Below are positions 43,002 to 52,156 of a DNA stretch of 64,000 bases, one piece after another. Location of the stretch: assembly GCF_014652235.1 (NCBI RefSeq), contig NZ_BMYK01000007.1, positions 62,001 through 126,000 of the forward strand, given 5' to 3'. Made by a program: the position numbers and the translations under genes. Within the stretch, counting starts at the first letter, position 1. Each line of letters opens with the position of its first letter. Under the pieces are notes generated by a model. The model saw only the letters and a list, made by a program, of their open reading frames with translations. It did not search any database and was not told where the DNA came from. This stretch comes from Pseudorhodoferax aquiterrae. GTDB lineage: Bacteria; Pseudomonadota; Gammaproteobacteria; Burkholderiales; Burkholderiaceae_C.

Positions 43002-44410
43002 CGGGCCGCGCATTGCGCACGCTGGCATGCGTGCTGGGCCTGGTCGCGCCGCTGGCCGGCCACGCCGCCGAACTGGACGGCCGTGCACTGTCGGCCTGGT
43101 GGGGCCTGCCCTTCGCCGGCGTGCTGCTGTCGATCGCGCTGTTTCCGCTGTTCGCCATGCGCATCTGGCACCACCACTACGGCAAGATCACGGCGGCCTG
43201 GGCGCTGGCCTTCTTCGTGCCCTTCGTGTGGGTGTTCGGACCGAGCCTGGCCGGTGCCAGCCTGGTCCATGCGCTGCTGGCCGAGTACATCCCCTTCATC
43301 GTGCTGCTGACGGCGCTGTTCGCGGTGGCCGGCGGCATCTACATCCGTGGCAACTTGCACGGCAGCCCGGCGCTCAACACCGCCATCCTGGCCATCGGCG
43401 CCGTGCTGGCGAGCTTCATGGGTACCACGGGCGCCTCCATGCTGCTGATCCGCCCGCTGGTGCGCGCCAACGACAACCGGCGCCACAAGGCCCATGTGGT
43501 GGTGTTCTTCATCTTCATCGTCTCCAACATCGGCGGCTCGCTGACGCCGCTGGGCGATCCGCCGCTGTTCCTGGGCTTCCTGAAAGGCGTGGAGTTCTTC
43601 TGGACGCTGCGCAACATCCTGCCCGAGACGGCGTTCATGCTGGCCTGCCCGCTGGTGCTCTTCTACGCGCTGGACAGCTGGTATTTCCGGCGCGAAGGCG
43701 TGCTGCCCGTCGATCCCACGCCCGATACGCCGCGGCTGGGCTTCGACGGCGGCATCAACTTCGTGCTGCTGCTCGCGGTCGTGGGCCTCGTGCTCATGAG
43801 CGGCCTGTGGCAGTCCGGCGTGGTGTTCGACGTGGCCGGCACGCCGGTGCCGCTGCCATCGCTGGTGCGCGACATCGGCCTCGTCGGCGTGACGCTGCTC
43901 TCGCTGAAGCTCACAGCCGCCAAGGTCCATGCCGACAACCAGTTCTCCTGGGGGCCCATGGTCGAGGTGGCCAAGCTGTTCGCCGGCATCTTCCTCACGA
44001 TCATCCCGGTCATCGCCATGCTGCGCGCCGGCACCGAGGGCCCGTTCGGCGCGGTGGTGCGCGCGGTCACGGGCCCGGATGGCCAGCCGCTGCCCGCCAT
44101 GTACTTCTGGGCCACGGGGCTGCTCAGTTCCTTCCTCGACAACGCGCCGACCTACCTGGTGTTCTTCAACACCGCCGGTGGCGATCCGCAGCAGCTCATG
44201 ACCGCGCTGGCACCCACCTTGGCGGCCATTTCGGCCGGCGCCGTGTTCATGGGCGCCAACTCCTACATCGGCAACGCGCCCAACCTCATGGTCAAGGCCA
44301 TCGCCGAGGAGCGGGGCGTGGCCATGCCCAGCTTCTTCGGCTACATGGCCTGGTCCTGCGCCGTGCTGGTGCCGCTCTTCGCCGTGCTCACCTTCCTGTT
44401 CTTCGTCTGA
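42998..44410 (+). CDS. Ion-transporter superfamily antiporter (NhaD/CitMHS-like)
   Basis: Inner-membrane transporter of 470 residues with a cleavable-looking first segment ([19 protein letters not shown]) and about twelve further hydrophobic segments. The motifs [37 protein letters not shown] and [19 protein letters not shown] are those of proteins annotated as sodium:proton antiporters in the NhaD/CitMHS_2 group. The transported ion or acid is not established by sequence; citrate-type transport is the main alternative. It is translationally coupled to pncB, which has no obvious connection. Confidence 0.82.
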   Translation: MTGRALRTLACVLGLVAPLAGHAAELDGRALSAWWGLPFAGVLLSIALFPLFAMRIWHHHYGKITAAWALAFFVPFVWVFGPSLAGASLVHALLAEYIPFIVLLTALFAVAGGIYIRGNLHGSPALNTAILAIGAVLASFMGTTGASMLLIRPLVRANDNRRHKAHVVVFFIFIVSNIGGSLTPLGDPPLFLGFLKGVEFFWTLRNILPETAFMLACPLVLFYALDSWYFRREGVLPVDPTPDTPRLGFDGGINFVLLLAVVGLVLMSGLWQSGVVFDVAGTPVPLPSLVRDIGLVGVTLLSLKLTAAKVHADNQFSWGPMVEVAKLFAGIFLTIIPVIAMLRAGTEGPFGAVVRAVTGPDGQPLPAMYFWATGLLSSFLDNAPTYLVFFNTAGGDPQQLMTALAPTLAAISAGAVFMGANSYIGNAPNLMVKAIAEERGVAMPSFFGYMAWSCAVLVPLFAVLTFLFFV

Positions 44411-44424
44411 AAGGTCTTCAGTCC

Positions 44425-45408
44425 ATGTCCAAGCCCGCCGTCCTCGTCGCCCGTGCCGTGTTCCCCGAAGTGCTGGAGCGCCTGGCCGCACATTTCGAGG
44501 TCAGCGCCAACCAGGACGATGCGAGCTGGAGCGCCGACGAGCTGGCGGCCCGCCTGGCCGGCAAGCAGGGCGTGTTCACGACGGCCAGCGAACGCATCGA
44601 CGCGGCCCTGCTGGCGCGCTGCCCCGATCTGAAGATCGCCGCCAACATGGCGGTCGGCTACAACAACTTCGACCTGGACGCGATGAGCGCGCGCGGCGTG
44701 CTGGCCACCAACGCGCCCGACGTGCTGACCGAGACCACGGCCGACTTCGGCTTCGCGCTGCTGATGGCCGCGGCCCGGCGCGTCGCCGAGAGCGAGCATT
44801 ACCTGCGCGCCGGCCAGTGGACCAAGTGGAGCTACGACCTGTTCGCCGGCAGCGACGTGCACGGCGCCACGCTGGGCATCCTGGGCATGGGCCGCATCGG
44901 CCAGGGCATCGCCAAACGCGGCGCCCACGGCTTCGGCATGAATGTGATCTACCACAACCGCTCGCGCCTGTCGCCCGAACTTGAGGCCGAGTGCAAGGCC
45001 CGCTATGTGGGCAAGCAGGAGCTGCTGCGCGAAGCCGACCACCTCGTGCTGGTGCTGCCGTATTCGCCGGCCTCGCACCACGCCATCGGCGCGGCCGAGC
45101 TCGCGCAGATGAAGCCCACGGCCACGCTCGTCAACATCGCGCGTGGCGGCATCGTCGACGACGCGGCACTGGCCCAGGCGCTCAGGGACAAGCGCATCGC
45201 CGCCGCGGGGCTGGATGTGTTCGAGGGCGAGCCCTCGGTGCACCCCGAACTCCTGAACGTGCCCAACGTGGTGCTGACGCCGCACATCGCCAGCGCCAGC
45301 CGGCCCACGCGCCTGGCCATGGCCAATCTCGCGGCCGACAACCTGATCGGCTACCTCGTGCACGGCAAACCCCTGACGCCCTTGAACGCCGCCGCCTTGA
45401 ATGCCTGA
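44425..45408 (+). CDS. 2-hydroxyacid dehydrogenase, glyoxylate/hydroxypyruvate reductase-like
   Basis: D-isomer-specific 2-hydroxyacid dehydrogenase of 327 residues. It has the NAD(P) loop LGILGMGRIGQGIAKRG (about 149-165), VGYNNFDLDAMSARGV near the N-terminal hinge, NIARGGIVDDAAL with the catalytic Arg, DVFEGEPSVHPELL with the Glu, and TPHIASASRPTR with the His. The YNNxD and GEPxVHP features place it in the GhrB/TkrA branch acting on glyoxylate, hydroxypyruvate or 2-ketogluconate. It lies 14 bases after the antiporter and overlaps rmuC by eight bases. Confidence 0.9.
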   Translation: MSKPAVLVARAVFPEVLERLAAHFEVSANQDDASWSADELAARLAGKQGVFTTASERIDAALLARCPDLKIAANMAVGYNNFDLDAMSARGVLATNAPDVLTETTADFGFALLMAAARRVAESEHYLRAGQWTKWSYDLFAGSDVHGATLGILGMGRIGQGIAKRGAHGFGMNVIYHNRSRLSPELEAECKARYVGKQELLREADHLVLVLPYSPASHHAIGAAELAQMKPTATLVNIARGGIVDDAALAQALRDKRIAAAGLDVFEGEPSVHPELLNVPNVVLTPHIASASRPTRLAMANLAADNLIGYLVHGKPLTPLNAAALNA

Positions 45409-46738
45409 ACTTGCGCTCGCCACCTGGCTGCTGCTGGGCCTGGCAGCGCTGAACGTGGTACTGCTCGTGGTGCTGCTGAGCCGTCCGACCTCCCGCGCGG
45501 CCGAGTTCGACGACCTCGTGCGCGCCCACACCGAGCGCACCGAGCGCAACCTGCGCCAGGAGCTGGCCGACGGTGCACGCGGCAGCCGCCAGGAAAGTGC
45601 CCAGGCCCTGGCCAGCTTCCAGCGCACGCTGCTGGCCCAGGGGGCGGAGGCCACGCGCACGCAGAACGCCCAGATCGACGCGCTGGCCCAGCAGCTCGCG
45701 CTGCTGCAGAAGTCGCTGGCCGACACGCTGGCCCAGCAACTGCTGGGCCTGTCGGAATCCAATGCGCGGCGCCTGGCCGAGGTGCGTAGCACCATGGAGA
45801 CGCAGCTGGCCCAGCTGCAGGCCGGCAACGCCGCCAAGCTCGACGAGATGCGCCGCACCGTGGACGAGAAGCTGCAGACCACGCTGGAGACGCGGCTGGG
45901 CGAGAGCTTCCGCCAGGTCGCCGAGCGGCTCGAGCAGGTCTACAAGGGCCTGGGCGAGATGCAGACCCTGGCCCAGGGCGTGGGCGACCTGAAGCACCTG
46001 CTGGCCAACGTGAAGACGCGCGGCATGTTCGGCGAGGCGCAGCTGGCGGCGCTGTTGGAACAGGTGTTCGCGCCCGACCAGTACGCGACTCAGGTGGCGA
46101 CCCGGCCGGGCCAGCGCAACGCCGTGGACTTCGCCGTGCGCCTGCCCGGCCGCGGCGAGGACGGCGCGCCGGTCTGGCTGCCGATCGATGCCAAGTTCCC
46201 CAACGAGGACTACGAGCGCCTGCTCGAGGCCCAGCAGCGCGCCGACGCGCCGGCCGTGGAGCAGGCCGCGCGCGCGCTCGAGGGCCGCATCCGGCTGGAG
46301 GCGCGCGCCATCGCCGACAAGTACGTGGAGCCGCCGCACACCACCGACTTCGCGATCCTGTTCCTGCCCACCGAAGGCCTGTACGCCGAGGTGCTGCGCC
46401 GGCCCGGCCTGGTCGAGGCGCTGCAGCGCGAGCACCGCATCACGATCGCCGGCCCCACCACCTTGCTCGCGATGCTCAACGCGCTGCAGATGGGCTTTCG
46501 CACGCTGGCGCTGGAAAAGCGCAGCAGCGAAGTCTGGCAGGTGCTGGGCGCCGTCAAGAGCGAGTTCCAGAAGTTCGGCGGCGTGCTGGCCGACGTGCGG
46601 CGCCAGACCCAGACCGTGCTCAACACGCTGGACAAGGCCCAGACCCGCAGCAACGTGCTGACGCGGCGCCTGCGCGATGTGGAGGCCTTGCCCGGCACGC
46701 AAGCGCTGCTGCCCGAGGACGACGAGGCCGGCCCATGA
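45401..46738 (+). CDS. rmuC: DNA recombination protein RmuC
   Basis: RmuC-family protein, 445 residues, a predicted nuclease that limits inversion at short inverted repeats in E. coli. One N-terminal membrane anchor (about 6-27, TWLLLGLAALNVVLLVVLLS) is followed by a long coiled coil (about 50-185) and the RmuC core (about 190-420; MFGEAQLAALLEQVFAPDQY, LPIDAKFPNEDYERLLEAQ, TTDFAILFLPTEGLYAEVL, ITIAGPTTLLAMLNALQMGF). Length and order are normal. It overlaps the MFS gene by four bases. Confidence 0.94.
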   Translation: MPELALATWLLLGLAALNVVLLVVLLSRPTSRAAEFDDLVRAHTERTERNLRQELADGARGSRQESAQALASFQRTLLAQGAEATRTQNAQIDALAQQLALLQKSLADTLAQQLLGLSESNARRLAEVRSTMETQLAQLQAGNAAKLDEMRRTVDEKLQTTLETRLGESFRQVAERLEQVYKGLGEMQTLAQGVGDLKHLLANVKTRGMFGEAQLAALLEQVFAPDQYATQVATRPGQRNAVDFAVRLPGRGEDGAPVWLPIDAKFPNEDYERLLEAQQRADAPAVEQAARALEGRIRLEARAIADKYVEPPHTTDFAILFLPTEGLYAEVLRRPGLVEALQREHRITIAGPTTLLAMLNALQMGFRTLALEKRSSEVWQVLGAVKSEFQKFGGVLADVRRQTQTVLNTLDKAQTRSNVLTRRLRDVEALPGTQALLPEDDEAGP

Positions 46739-47919
46739 CGGGGCGCGAGCTGCTGCGCCTGATCGGAGCCCAGGTCTGTCTGCACGCCACCATGGCCGGC
46801 ATGCGCCTGGCCACCCCCTTGCTGGCGCTGCAACAGGGCCACAGCCCGGCCGCCGTGGGTGTGCTGATCGCGCTGTTCGCGCTGACCCAGGTGTTCCTGG
46901 CACTGCCGGCCGGCCGCTGCGCCGACCGCCATGGCTTGAAGCGGCCGATGGCCCTGTCCGCGACGGCCGCCTCGGCGGGCGTGCTGCTGGCTTTGCTGTG
47001 GCCCAGCTTCGCCGCCATGTGCGTGGCCGCGCTGATGACGGGCGGCGCCACGGGCGCCACGGTGATCGCGCTGCAGCGCCATGTCGGCCGTTCGGCGCAC
47101 GACACCGGCGAGCTCAAGCGCATGTTCAGCTGGCTGGCGATCGCGCCGGCCGCGGCCAACTTCCTGGGGCCCTTCGCGGCCGGCCTCTTGATCGACCATG
47201 CGGGGCGCACGCCGGCGGACCTGCTGGCCTTTCGCGTGAGCTTCTTCGCGCTGGCGCTGCTGCCGCTGGCCAGCTGGCTGCTGGTGCGCCGCGCCCCCGA
47301 GCAGCCGCCCAGCCCGCCGCCAGCAGGCGCCGTGCCCACGCGCGCCTGGGATCTGCTGCGTGCACCCCTGTTCCGTCGCCTGCTCTTCGTCAACTGGCTG
47401 CAGTCCTCCAGCTGGGACGTGCATTCCTTCGTGCTGCCGGTGCTGGGCCACGAGCGCGGCCTGAGCGCGGCCGTGATCGGCACGCTGCTGGGCGCCTTCG
47501 CCATCGCCGCCGCGCTCGTGCGCGTGGCGCTGCCCGTGATCGCGGCGCGCGTGGCCGAGCGCCATGTGATCTTCACCTCCACCGTGGTCACGGCGGCGGT
47601 GTTCGCGGTCTATCCGCTGCTGCATTCGCCCTGGACCATGGGCGCCTGCTCGGTGGTGCTGGGCCTGGCCCTGGGCGCCGTGCAGCCCATGGTCATGAGC
47701 CTGCTGCACCAGATCACGCCGTCGCACCGCCAGGGCGAGGCGCTGGGCCTGCGGCTCATGACCATCAACGCCTCCAGCGTCGCCATGCCCATGCTGTTCG
47801 GCACGGTCGGCGCGCTGATCGGCATCGGCGGCGTGTTCTGGATCTTGGGCGGCGTGCTCGCGCTGGGCGGGCGCGCCGTGCTCGGGCTACAGATCGGCCC
47901 GGGCGATCACAAGGCGTAG
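46735..47919 (+). CDS. MFS transporter
   Basis: Major facilitator superfamily transporter of 394 residues with about twelve hydrophobic segments. The motif A region between segments 2 and 3 is AGRCADRHGLKRPM (about 60-73). After segment 6 there is a short cytoplasmic loop (RRAPEQPPSPPPAGAVPTR). It looks like a drug or metabolite efflux protein, substrate unknown. ATG 46735 overlaps the rmuC stop. Its 3' end overlaps the convergent LOG gene by 13 bases, so read-through of either transcript would be antisense to the other. Confidence 0.87.
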   Translation: MTGRELLRLIGAQVCLHATMAGMRLATPLLALQQGHSPAAVGVLIALFALTQVFLALPAGRCADRHGLKRPMALSATAASAGVLLALLWPSFAAMCVAALMTGGATGATVIALQRHVGRSAHDTGELKRMFSWLAIAPAAANFLGPFAAGLLIDHAGRTPADLLAFRVSFFALALLPLASWLLVRRAPEQPPSPPPAGAVPTRAWDLLRAPLFRRLLFVNWLQSSSWDVHSFVLPVLGHERGLSAAVIGTLLGAFAIAAALVRVALPVIAARVAERHVIFTSTVVTAAVFAVYPLLHSPWTMGACSVVLGLALGAVQPMVMSLLHQITPSHRQGEALGLRLMTINASSVAMPMLFGTVGALIGIGGVFWILGGVLALGGRAVLGLQIGPGDHKA

Positions 47920-48776
47920 AAGGCCTGGATCGCGGCCCAGGCGTCCTCGGGCTGGTCCACGTAGCTGAACAGCTTGAGATCGTCGGGCGAGATCGCGCCT
48001 TCCTCGATCAGCACATCGAAGTTCAGCAGCCGCTTCCAGTAATCCGAGCCGAACAGCACGATGGGCACGGCCTTGGCCTTGCCGGTCTGCACCAGCGTGA
48101 GCACCTCGAACAGCTCGTCCAGCGTGCCGAAGCCGCCCGGGAAGGCCACCAGTGCCTTGGCGCGCATCATGAAATGCATCTTGCGCAGCGCAAAGTAGTG
48201 GAACTTGAACGACAGGCTGGGCGTGATGAAGCGGTTGCCGCTCTGCTCGTGCGGCAGCGCGATGTTCAGGCCCACGTTGGCCGCGCCGGCATCGTGCGCG
48301 CCGCGGTTGGCCGCCTCCATGATGCCGGGGCCGCCGCCGGTGCAGATCACCAGGCGTTCGGCGGCCGGGCGGCTGGCGCTGTCGCGCGCGACCAGCTCGG
48401 CGAAGCGGCGGGCCTGGTCGTAGTAGCGTGCATTGCGCATGCGGCGTTCGGCCAGCTTCAGCGCCTGGGCGTCGCCGCTGCTGCGGGCGGCCGCCAGTTC
48501 CAGCTCGGCCTGCTCGGGCGCCGGGAAGCGCGCGCTGCCGAACACCACGATGGTGTTGGCGATGCCCTGGGCCTGCTGCTCCAGGTCGGGTTTGAGCATC
48601 TCCAGCTGGAAGCGGATGCCGCGCGTTTCGCGGCGCAGCAGGAATTCCGGGTCGGCGAAGGCCAGCCGGTAGGCATCGGCCTGCAGCGGCTGGCCCTGGT
48701 CCGAGGAGGCCTGCAACTGGGCCCAGGCGGCGGCCACGTCCACATTGCGCTTGTCGAGGGTGTCGGTGTTTTCCAT
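47907..48776 (-). CDS. LOG-family nucleotide hydrolase (TIGR00730-like)
   Basis: Lysine-decarboxylase-like Rossmann-fold protein of the LOG family, which removes the base from nucleoside 5'-monophosphates (cytokinin activation in plants, general nucleotide turnover in bacteria). The 289 residues include VVFGSARFP (about 78-86), CTGGGPGIMEAANRGAHDAG (about 149-168) and the signature FPGGFGTLDELFEVLTLVQ (about 217-235), the PGGxGTxxE motif that defines active LOG proteins. An N-terminal extension of about 70 residues makes it the longer bacterial form. ATG 48776 (MENTDTL) is preferred over an upstream start that adds seven residues. Confidence 0.88.
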   Translation of the reverse strand: MENTDTLDKRNVDVAAAWAQLQASSDQGQPLQADAYRLAFADPEFLLRRETRGIRFQLEMLKPDLEQQAQGIANTIVVFGSARFPAPEQAELELAAARSSGDAQALKLAERRMRNARYYDQARRFAELVARDSASRPAAERLVICTGGGPGIMEAANRGAHDAGAANVGLNIALPHEQSGNRFITPSLSFKFHYFALRKMHFMMRAKALVAFPGGFGTLDELFEVLTLVQTGKAKAVPIVLFGSDYWKRLLNFDVLIEEGAISPDDLKLFSYVDQPEDAWAAIQAFYAL

Positions 48777-48966
48777 TTGCAGCCATTTTGCAGGCAAAGC
48801 ATGGCGCTTTCGGGGGTTTCCCGGCTGGCCTGGGGCGGCGTCAGCGTCCTACGCCCGCATCGGTTCGTGCCGACAGGCGCGGGCCCGCCGGCCGACCATG
48901 ATGGACCCAGGCCACGACGGCAGTGCCGCGGGCCATCCACCAACCTGTCAGGAAAGGACATTCACC

Positions 48967-49164
48967 ATGAACAAGAACCAAGTTTCCGGCCGCGTCGAAC
49001 AAGCCAAGGGCGCCGTCAAGGAAGTCGCGGGCAAGGCCGTGGGCAATGCCAGCCTGCAAGCCGAAGGCAATGTGCAAAAGAACATGGGCAAGGCCGAGAA
49101 GAACTTCGGCGATGCCCGCGAGCACGCCAAGGACAAGGCCAAGGACGCCGTGGACAAGCTTTGA
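48967..49164 (+). CDS. CsbD-family stress protein (short form)
   Basis: A 65-residue hydrophilic CsbD protein: MNKNQVSGRVEQAKGAVKEV, AGKAVGNASLQAEGNVQKN, then a Lys/Asp/Ala helix ending DAVDKL. It is paralogous to the gene at 41361, but nearer the YjbJ/CsbD type found beside BON-domain lipoproteins. AGGAAAGG precedes ATG 48967, and the BON lipoprotein gene follows after 15 bases, so they form one operon. GCGTCCTACGC at 48845-48855 may be a control site. Confidence 0.9.
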   Translation: MNKNQVSGRVEQAKGAVKEVAGKAVGNASLQAEGNVQKNMGKAEKNFGDAREHAKDKAKDAVDKL

Positions 49165-49179
49165 TTTGAGGAGCACAGC

Positions 49180-49596
49180 ATGAAGACCAAGCAACTTCCC
49201 CTGCGTGCAGCCGGCCTGCTGGCTGCCAGTGCGCTGACCCTGGGCCTCGTGGCCTGTGGCGAGCGCGTGGACACTGCCGGCACCCAGCCGAGCGAACCCA
49301 CCGTGGGCCAGCGTGTGGACTCGGCCACTGAGCGCACCGCCGACGCTGCCGGCAACATGGCGCAGAAGGTCGAGCGCAGGGTGGACGACGCGGCCATCAC
49401 GGCCTCGGTCAACGCCAGCCTGGCCAAGGACCCGGACCTCTCGGCCATGAAGATCGACGTCGATACCAAGTCCGGCGTGGTCACGCTCAGCGGCCCGGCG
49501 CCGACCGCCGCCGCCAAGGACCGCGCGACCAGCCTGGCCCAGGCCGTAGATGGCGTGGCTGGCGTCAACAACAACCTGGAAGTGCGCGCGGGCTGA
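49180..49596 (+). CDS. BON-domain lipoprotein
   Basis: Envelope protein of 138 residues. The lipoprotein signal ends at LGLVAC (Cys about 26), followed by a flexible linker and one BON domain (about 70-138; VDDAAITASVNASLAKDPDL, IDVDTKSGVVTLSGPAPTAA, QAVDGVAGVNNNLEVRAG). BON domains bind phospholipid and are typical of OsmY-type osmotic stress proteins. GAGGAG precedes ATG 49180. It is co-transcribed with CsbD and ends in a strong terminator. A paralogue with the same layout is at 52157. Confidence 0.9.
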   Translation: MKTKQLPLRAAGLLAASALTLGLVACGERVDTAGTQPSEPTVGQRVDSATERTADAAGNMAQKVERRVDDAAITASVNASLAKDPDLSAMKIDVDTKSGVVTLSGPAPTAAAKDRATSLAQAVDGVAGVNNNLEVRAG

Positions 49597-49616
49597 TCGC
49601 CATCCCGTCCCACGCG

Positions 49617-49643
49617 GAGCCGCTTTCGAGCGGCTCTTTTTTT
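49617..49643 (+). terminator. Rho-independent terminator of the CsbD-BON operon
   Basis: Perfect 8-bp stem GAGCCGCT / AGCGGCTC with a TTCG tetraloop, then seven T (49637-49643). It starts 20 bases after the BON stop. Confidence 0.95.
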
Positions 49644-49680
49644 GTGCCGCACGCCGCATGGGCGCTTAAAGTCGGGCGCG

Positions 49681-50418
49681 ATGCGCATCCTGCTGACCTC
49701 CGACCTGCACTACACGCTGCGCCAGTACGACTGGTTGTTCCAGCGGGCGGCGGACTTCGATGCGGTGGTGGTGGCCGGCGACCATCTGGACGTGGTGTCC
49801 GCCGTGCCGGCCGAGGTGCAGGTCGCCGCGCTGTCGACCACGCTGGCCCGGCTGTCCGCCCTGGTGCCGGTGCTGGCCTGCTCGGGCAACCACGACCTCA
49901 ACAGCCGCAATGCCGCGGGCGAGAAGACGGCCGACTGGCTCGACGGCCTGCGCAGCCCGCGGCTGGCGGTCGACGGTGACAGCGTCTGCATCGGCGGCAC
50001 GCTGTTCACGGTCTGTCCATGGTGGGATGGCCCGCATGCGCAGGACGCAGTGCGCCGGCAGCTGGACGCCGCCGCGCTGCGCCGTGGCGAGACCGCGCAA
50101 GGCCGCTGGGTCTGGGTCTACCACGCCCCGCCCGAGGGCGGCCTCAGCTGGACCGGCCGGCGCCACTACGGCGATCCGCTGCTGCCCGAGCTGGTCGCAC
50201 GCCTGCGTCCCAGCGCCGTGCTCTGCGGCCACATCCACGAAGCGCCATTCAAGGCCGGCGGCGCCTGGGCCGAGCGCATCGGCGGCACCTGGCTGTTCAA
50301 CGCAGGCCGGCAGATCGGCGATGTGCCCGCGCGCATCGAGATCGACCTCGCGGCCGGCACCGCCACCTGGGTCTCGCTGGCCGGCGTGGAAACCCGGGCG
50401 CTGGAACAGCTTCAGTAG
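49681..50418 (+). CDS. Calcineurin-like metallophosphoesterase
   Basis: Binuclear-metal phosphoesterase, 245 residues. Metal motifs are in order: SDLHYTLRQYDW (DxH, about 7-18), VVVAGDHLDVV (GDxxD, about 44-54), CSGNHDLNSRN (GNHD, about 78-88), VYHAPPEGG and LCGHIHEAPF (GHxH, about 181-190). No signal peptide, so it is cytoplasmic. ATG 49681 starts exactly with the conserved strand MRILLTSDLHY; an upstream start would read through the leader. The substrate (nucleotide, phosphodiester or protein) is unknown. Its 3' end overlaps the convergent cyclic-nucleotide-domain gene by seven bases. Confidence 0.85.
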   Translation: MRILLTSDLHYTLRQYDWLFQRAADFDAVVVAGDHLDVVSAVPAEVQVAALSTTLARLSALVPVLACSGNHDLNSRNAAGEKTADWLDGLRSPRLAVDGDSVCIGGTLFTVCPWWDGPHAQDAVRRQLDAAALRRGETAQGRWVWVYHAPPEGGLSWTGRRHYGDPLLPELVARLRPSAVLCGHIHEAPFKAGGAWAERIGGTWLFNAGRQIGDVPARIEIDLAAGTATWVSLAGVETRALEQLQ

Positions 50419-50900
50419 TCGGGCACGTCGGCGCGCTCGGAGCCCGGCGCGTGCGGCGGCCTGGGCTGTTGCTCCATGAGGCGCGCCAGCACCTGGTCCA
50501 TCAGCGCCAGGTGCGTGCCGATGTTGGCGTACTGCTGCTGCAGGTCGACGAGGTAGGCTGTGACGGTCTGCAGCCGGCGCGCCAGCAGTTGGGCGATGGC
50601 CAAGGTGAGGGCAGGGTCGCTGCGCACCGCCGCGCCAGCGGGGTGGATCACCTGCACCAGGCTGTCGGTGGCGGCGACCACGCTGGCGCTGGCCGGCGCA
50701 TCCAGCAGCGGCGCGATCTCGCCCAGGAAGGCGCCGGCTTCGCGCACCTGCACGATGCGCACGCCCGCGCGCACGATGTCGAATGCGCCCTGGCGCAGCA
50801 CGTAGAGGTGGTCGCTGCGCTCGGCCTCCCGGATCAGAACCGTGCCGGCCGGAATCGCGCGCTCGGGCCAGGGGCTGGCCGGGGAAGAGGGGTGGGGCAT
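50412..50900 (-). CDS. Stand-alone cyclic nucleotide-binding domain protein
   Basis: A 162-residue protein with one Crp-type cyclic nucleotide-binding domain (about 13-115; IPAGTVLIREAERSDHLYVL, QVREAGAFLGEIAPLLDAPA, SASVVAATDSLVQVIHPAG) and a C-terminal helical tail (VTAYLVDLQQQYANIGTHLA). The phosphate-binding cassette region reads FLGEIAPLLDAPASASVVAA; the usual Arg is absent, so cNMP binding is uncertain. There is no helix-turn-helix, so it is not a DNA-binding regulator by itself. It may dimerise with a partner or sense another ligand. It lies in front of the zinc-peptidase gene, but 33 bases downstream of that gene's stop and on the same strand. Confidence 0.75.
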   Translation of the reverse strand: MPHPSSPASPWPERAIPAGTVLIREAERSDHLYVLRQGAFDIVRAGVRIVQVREAGAFLGEIAPLLDAPASASVVAATDSLVQVIHPAGAAVRSDPALTLAIAQLLARRLQTVTAYLVDLQQQYANIGTHLALMDQVLARLMEQQPRPPHAPGSERADVPDY

Positions 50901-50933
50901 GGCCCCGATTCTGAGGCCCGCGCGCGCAGGGGT

Positions 50934-52073
50934 CTACGCCGGCGTGGGCTCGGCCGGGGCATCGGACGGAACCGGTGCGCCGGCCTGGGCGATCACGTCG
51001 TGCACGAAGCGCAGCTTGCGCAGCGCCTCCTCGCTGAGCGCGAACGGGTAGGCATCGTCCTGGCCCAGGCTGCGGTTCAGGCTGTTGAGCAGCAGCGTGA
51101 CCGGCACCCATTGCGCGATCCATTCGTCGAAGCTGCTGCGGCCGTCCTGGAACGGGTCGGCCGGTCGGCTCGGCTGCGCGCCCTCGGCACTGGGCAGCAC
51201 GATGCGCGTGCGGTAGGAGGCCGCGGTCTCCAGCAGGTCCACCATGTGCAAGTAGTGGGCCCAGGTCTCGGCCCAGTCTTCCCAGGGGTGGGCGGCCGCA
51301 TACGCGCTCACGAAGCTGGGACGCCAATCGGGCCGGCCGTCGCCGGCCGCATAGTGGGCCTGCAGGGCCTGCATGTAGTCCTGGCTCTCGTCGCCGAACA
51401 GCGCGCGGAAGTCGGCCAGGCGCTGCGGATGGTCGCGCACCAGCTGGTCCCAGTAGTAGTGGCCCGACTCGTGGCGCAGGTGGCCCAGCAGCGTGCGGTA
51501 GGGTTCGAACAGCTGCACGCGGCGGCGCACGCGCTCGTCGTCGTCGGCCTCGGCCACGTTCAGCGTGATGACGCCGGCCGCGTGGCCGGTCATGACCGGG
51601 GCCTGGCCGGGCAGGTCGGCCATGAACTGGTAGACCGGGCCTTCCTTGGCCTGCGGGTCGGCCAGGCCCAGGCGCAGCAGGGTGTAGAGCAGGCGCCGCT
51701 TGGCCGTCTCGATGCGGATCCAGCGCGGCACGTTCTCCGGCACCGACAGGTCGGGCAGGATGCGCGTCTGCCGGCAGGACATGCACAGCGGGTTGGGGTC
51801 GTCGGCGGCCACCGTGAAGTTGCAGGCCTGGTAGCGCGTCTGGTTCTGGCACAGGCGGTAGCGCTGCGCCGCGCCCTCGCCGGCGCCGCGCGGTTGCCAC
51901 AGGGGCTCCGCGGGTGGCGTCTGCGGGTCGGTCGGCGCGGCATCGGGCACTGGCTCGATGGCCGTGACGGCCATGCGCTCGGGCACGAAAGCCAGCGCGC
52001 TGCCGCACTGCAGGCATTGCACGTTCTCGAAGAACACGGGGTGACCGCAATGGTCGCAACTGAAGATCTGCAT
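50934..52073 (-). CDS. Putative zinc-binding metallopeptidase with zinc ribbons
   Basis: A 379-residue protein of the zinc-ribbon plus peptidase_Mx type. The N-terminus has Cys pairs in FSCDHCGHPVFFENVQCLQC (about 4-23) and a second cluster, RLCQNQTRYQACNF / PLCMSCRQTR (about 72-100). The rest is a gluzincin-like domain with the zinc and catalytic motif HESGHYYWDQLV (about 197-208) and a downstream acidic AHPWEDWAETWAHYLHMVD, in which the Glu is a likely third zinc ligand. It lacks a signal peptide. Biological substrates of this family are unknown. ATG 52073 begins directly with the zinc ribbon. Confidence 0.82.
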   Translation of the reverse strand: MQIFSCDHCGHPVFFENVQCLQCGSALAFVPERMAVTAIEPVPDAAPTDPQTPPAEPLWQPRGAGEGAAQRYRLCQNQTRYQACNFTVAADDPNPLCMSCRQTRILPDLSVPENVPRWIRIETAKRRLLYTLLRLGLADPQAKEGPVYQFMADLPGQAPVMTGHAAGVITLNVAEADDDERVRRRVQLFEPYRTLLGHLRHESGHYYWDQLVRDHPQRLADFRALFGDESQDYMQALQAHYAAGDGRPDWRPSFVSAYAAAHPWEDWAETWAHYLHMVDLLETAASYRTRIVLPSAEGAQPSRPADPFQDGRSSFDEWIAQWVPVTLLLNSLNRSLGQDDAYPFALSEEALRKLRFVHDVIAQAGAPVPSDAPAEPTPA

Positions 52074-52156
52074 GGAGTGCCTTGTTGGCCGTCGCGCGAA
52101 AACGGGCGCGCACCCTTGGCGCGCGCCCGTTCAGCCCGGGGTGGGCGGAATGTGGC

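Noticed and set aside
49681-50418. PdeM endonuclease partner of the DNA ligase
   Set aside because: The phosphoesterase is over 7 kb away in a different gene group and its motifs are generic for calcineurin-like enzymes, so the link is not supported.
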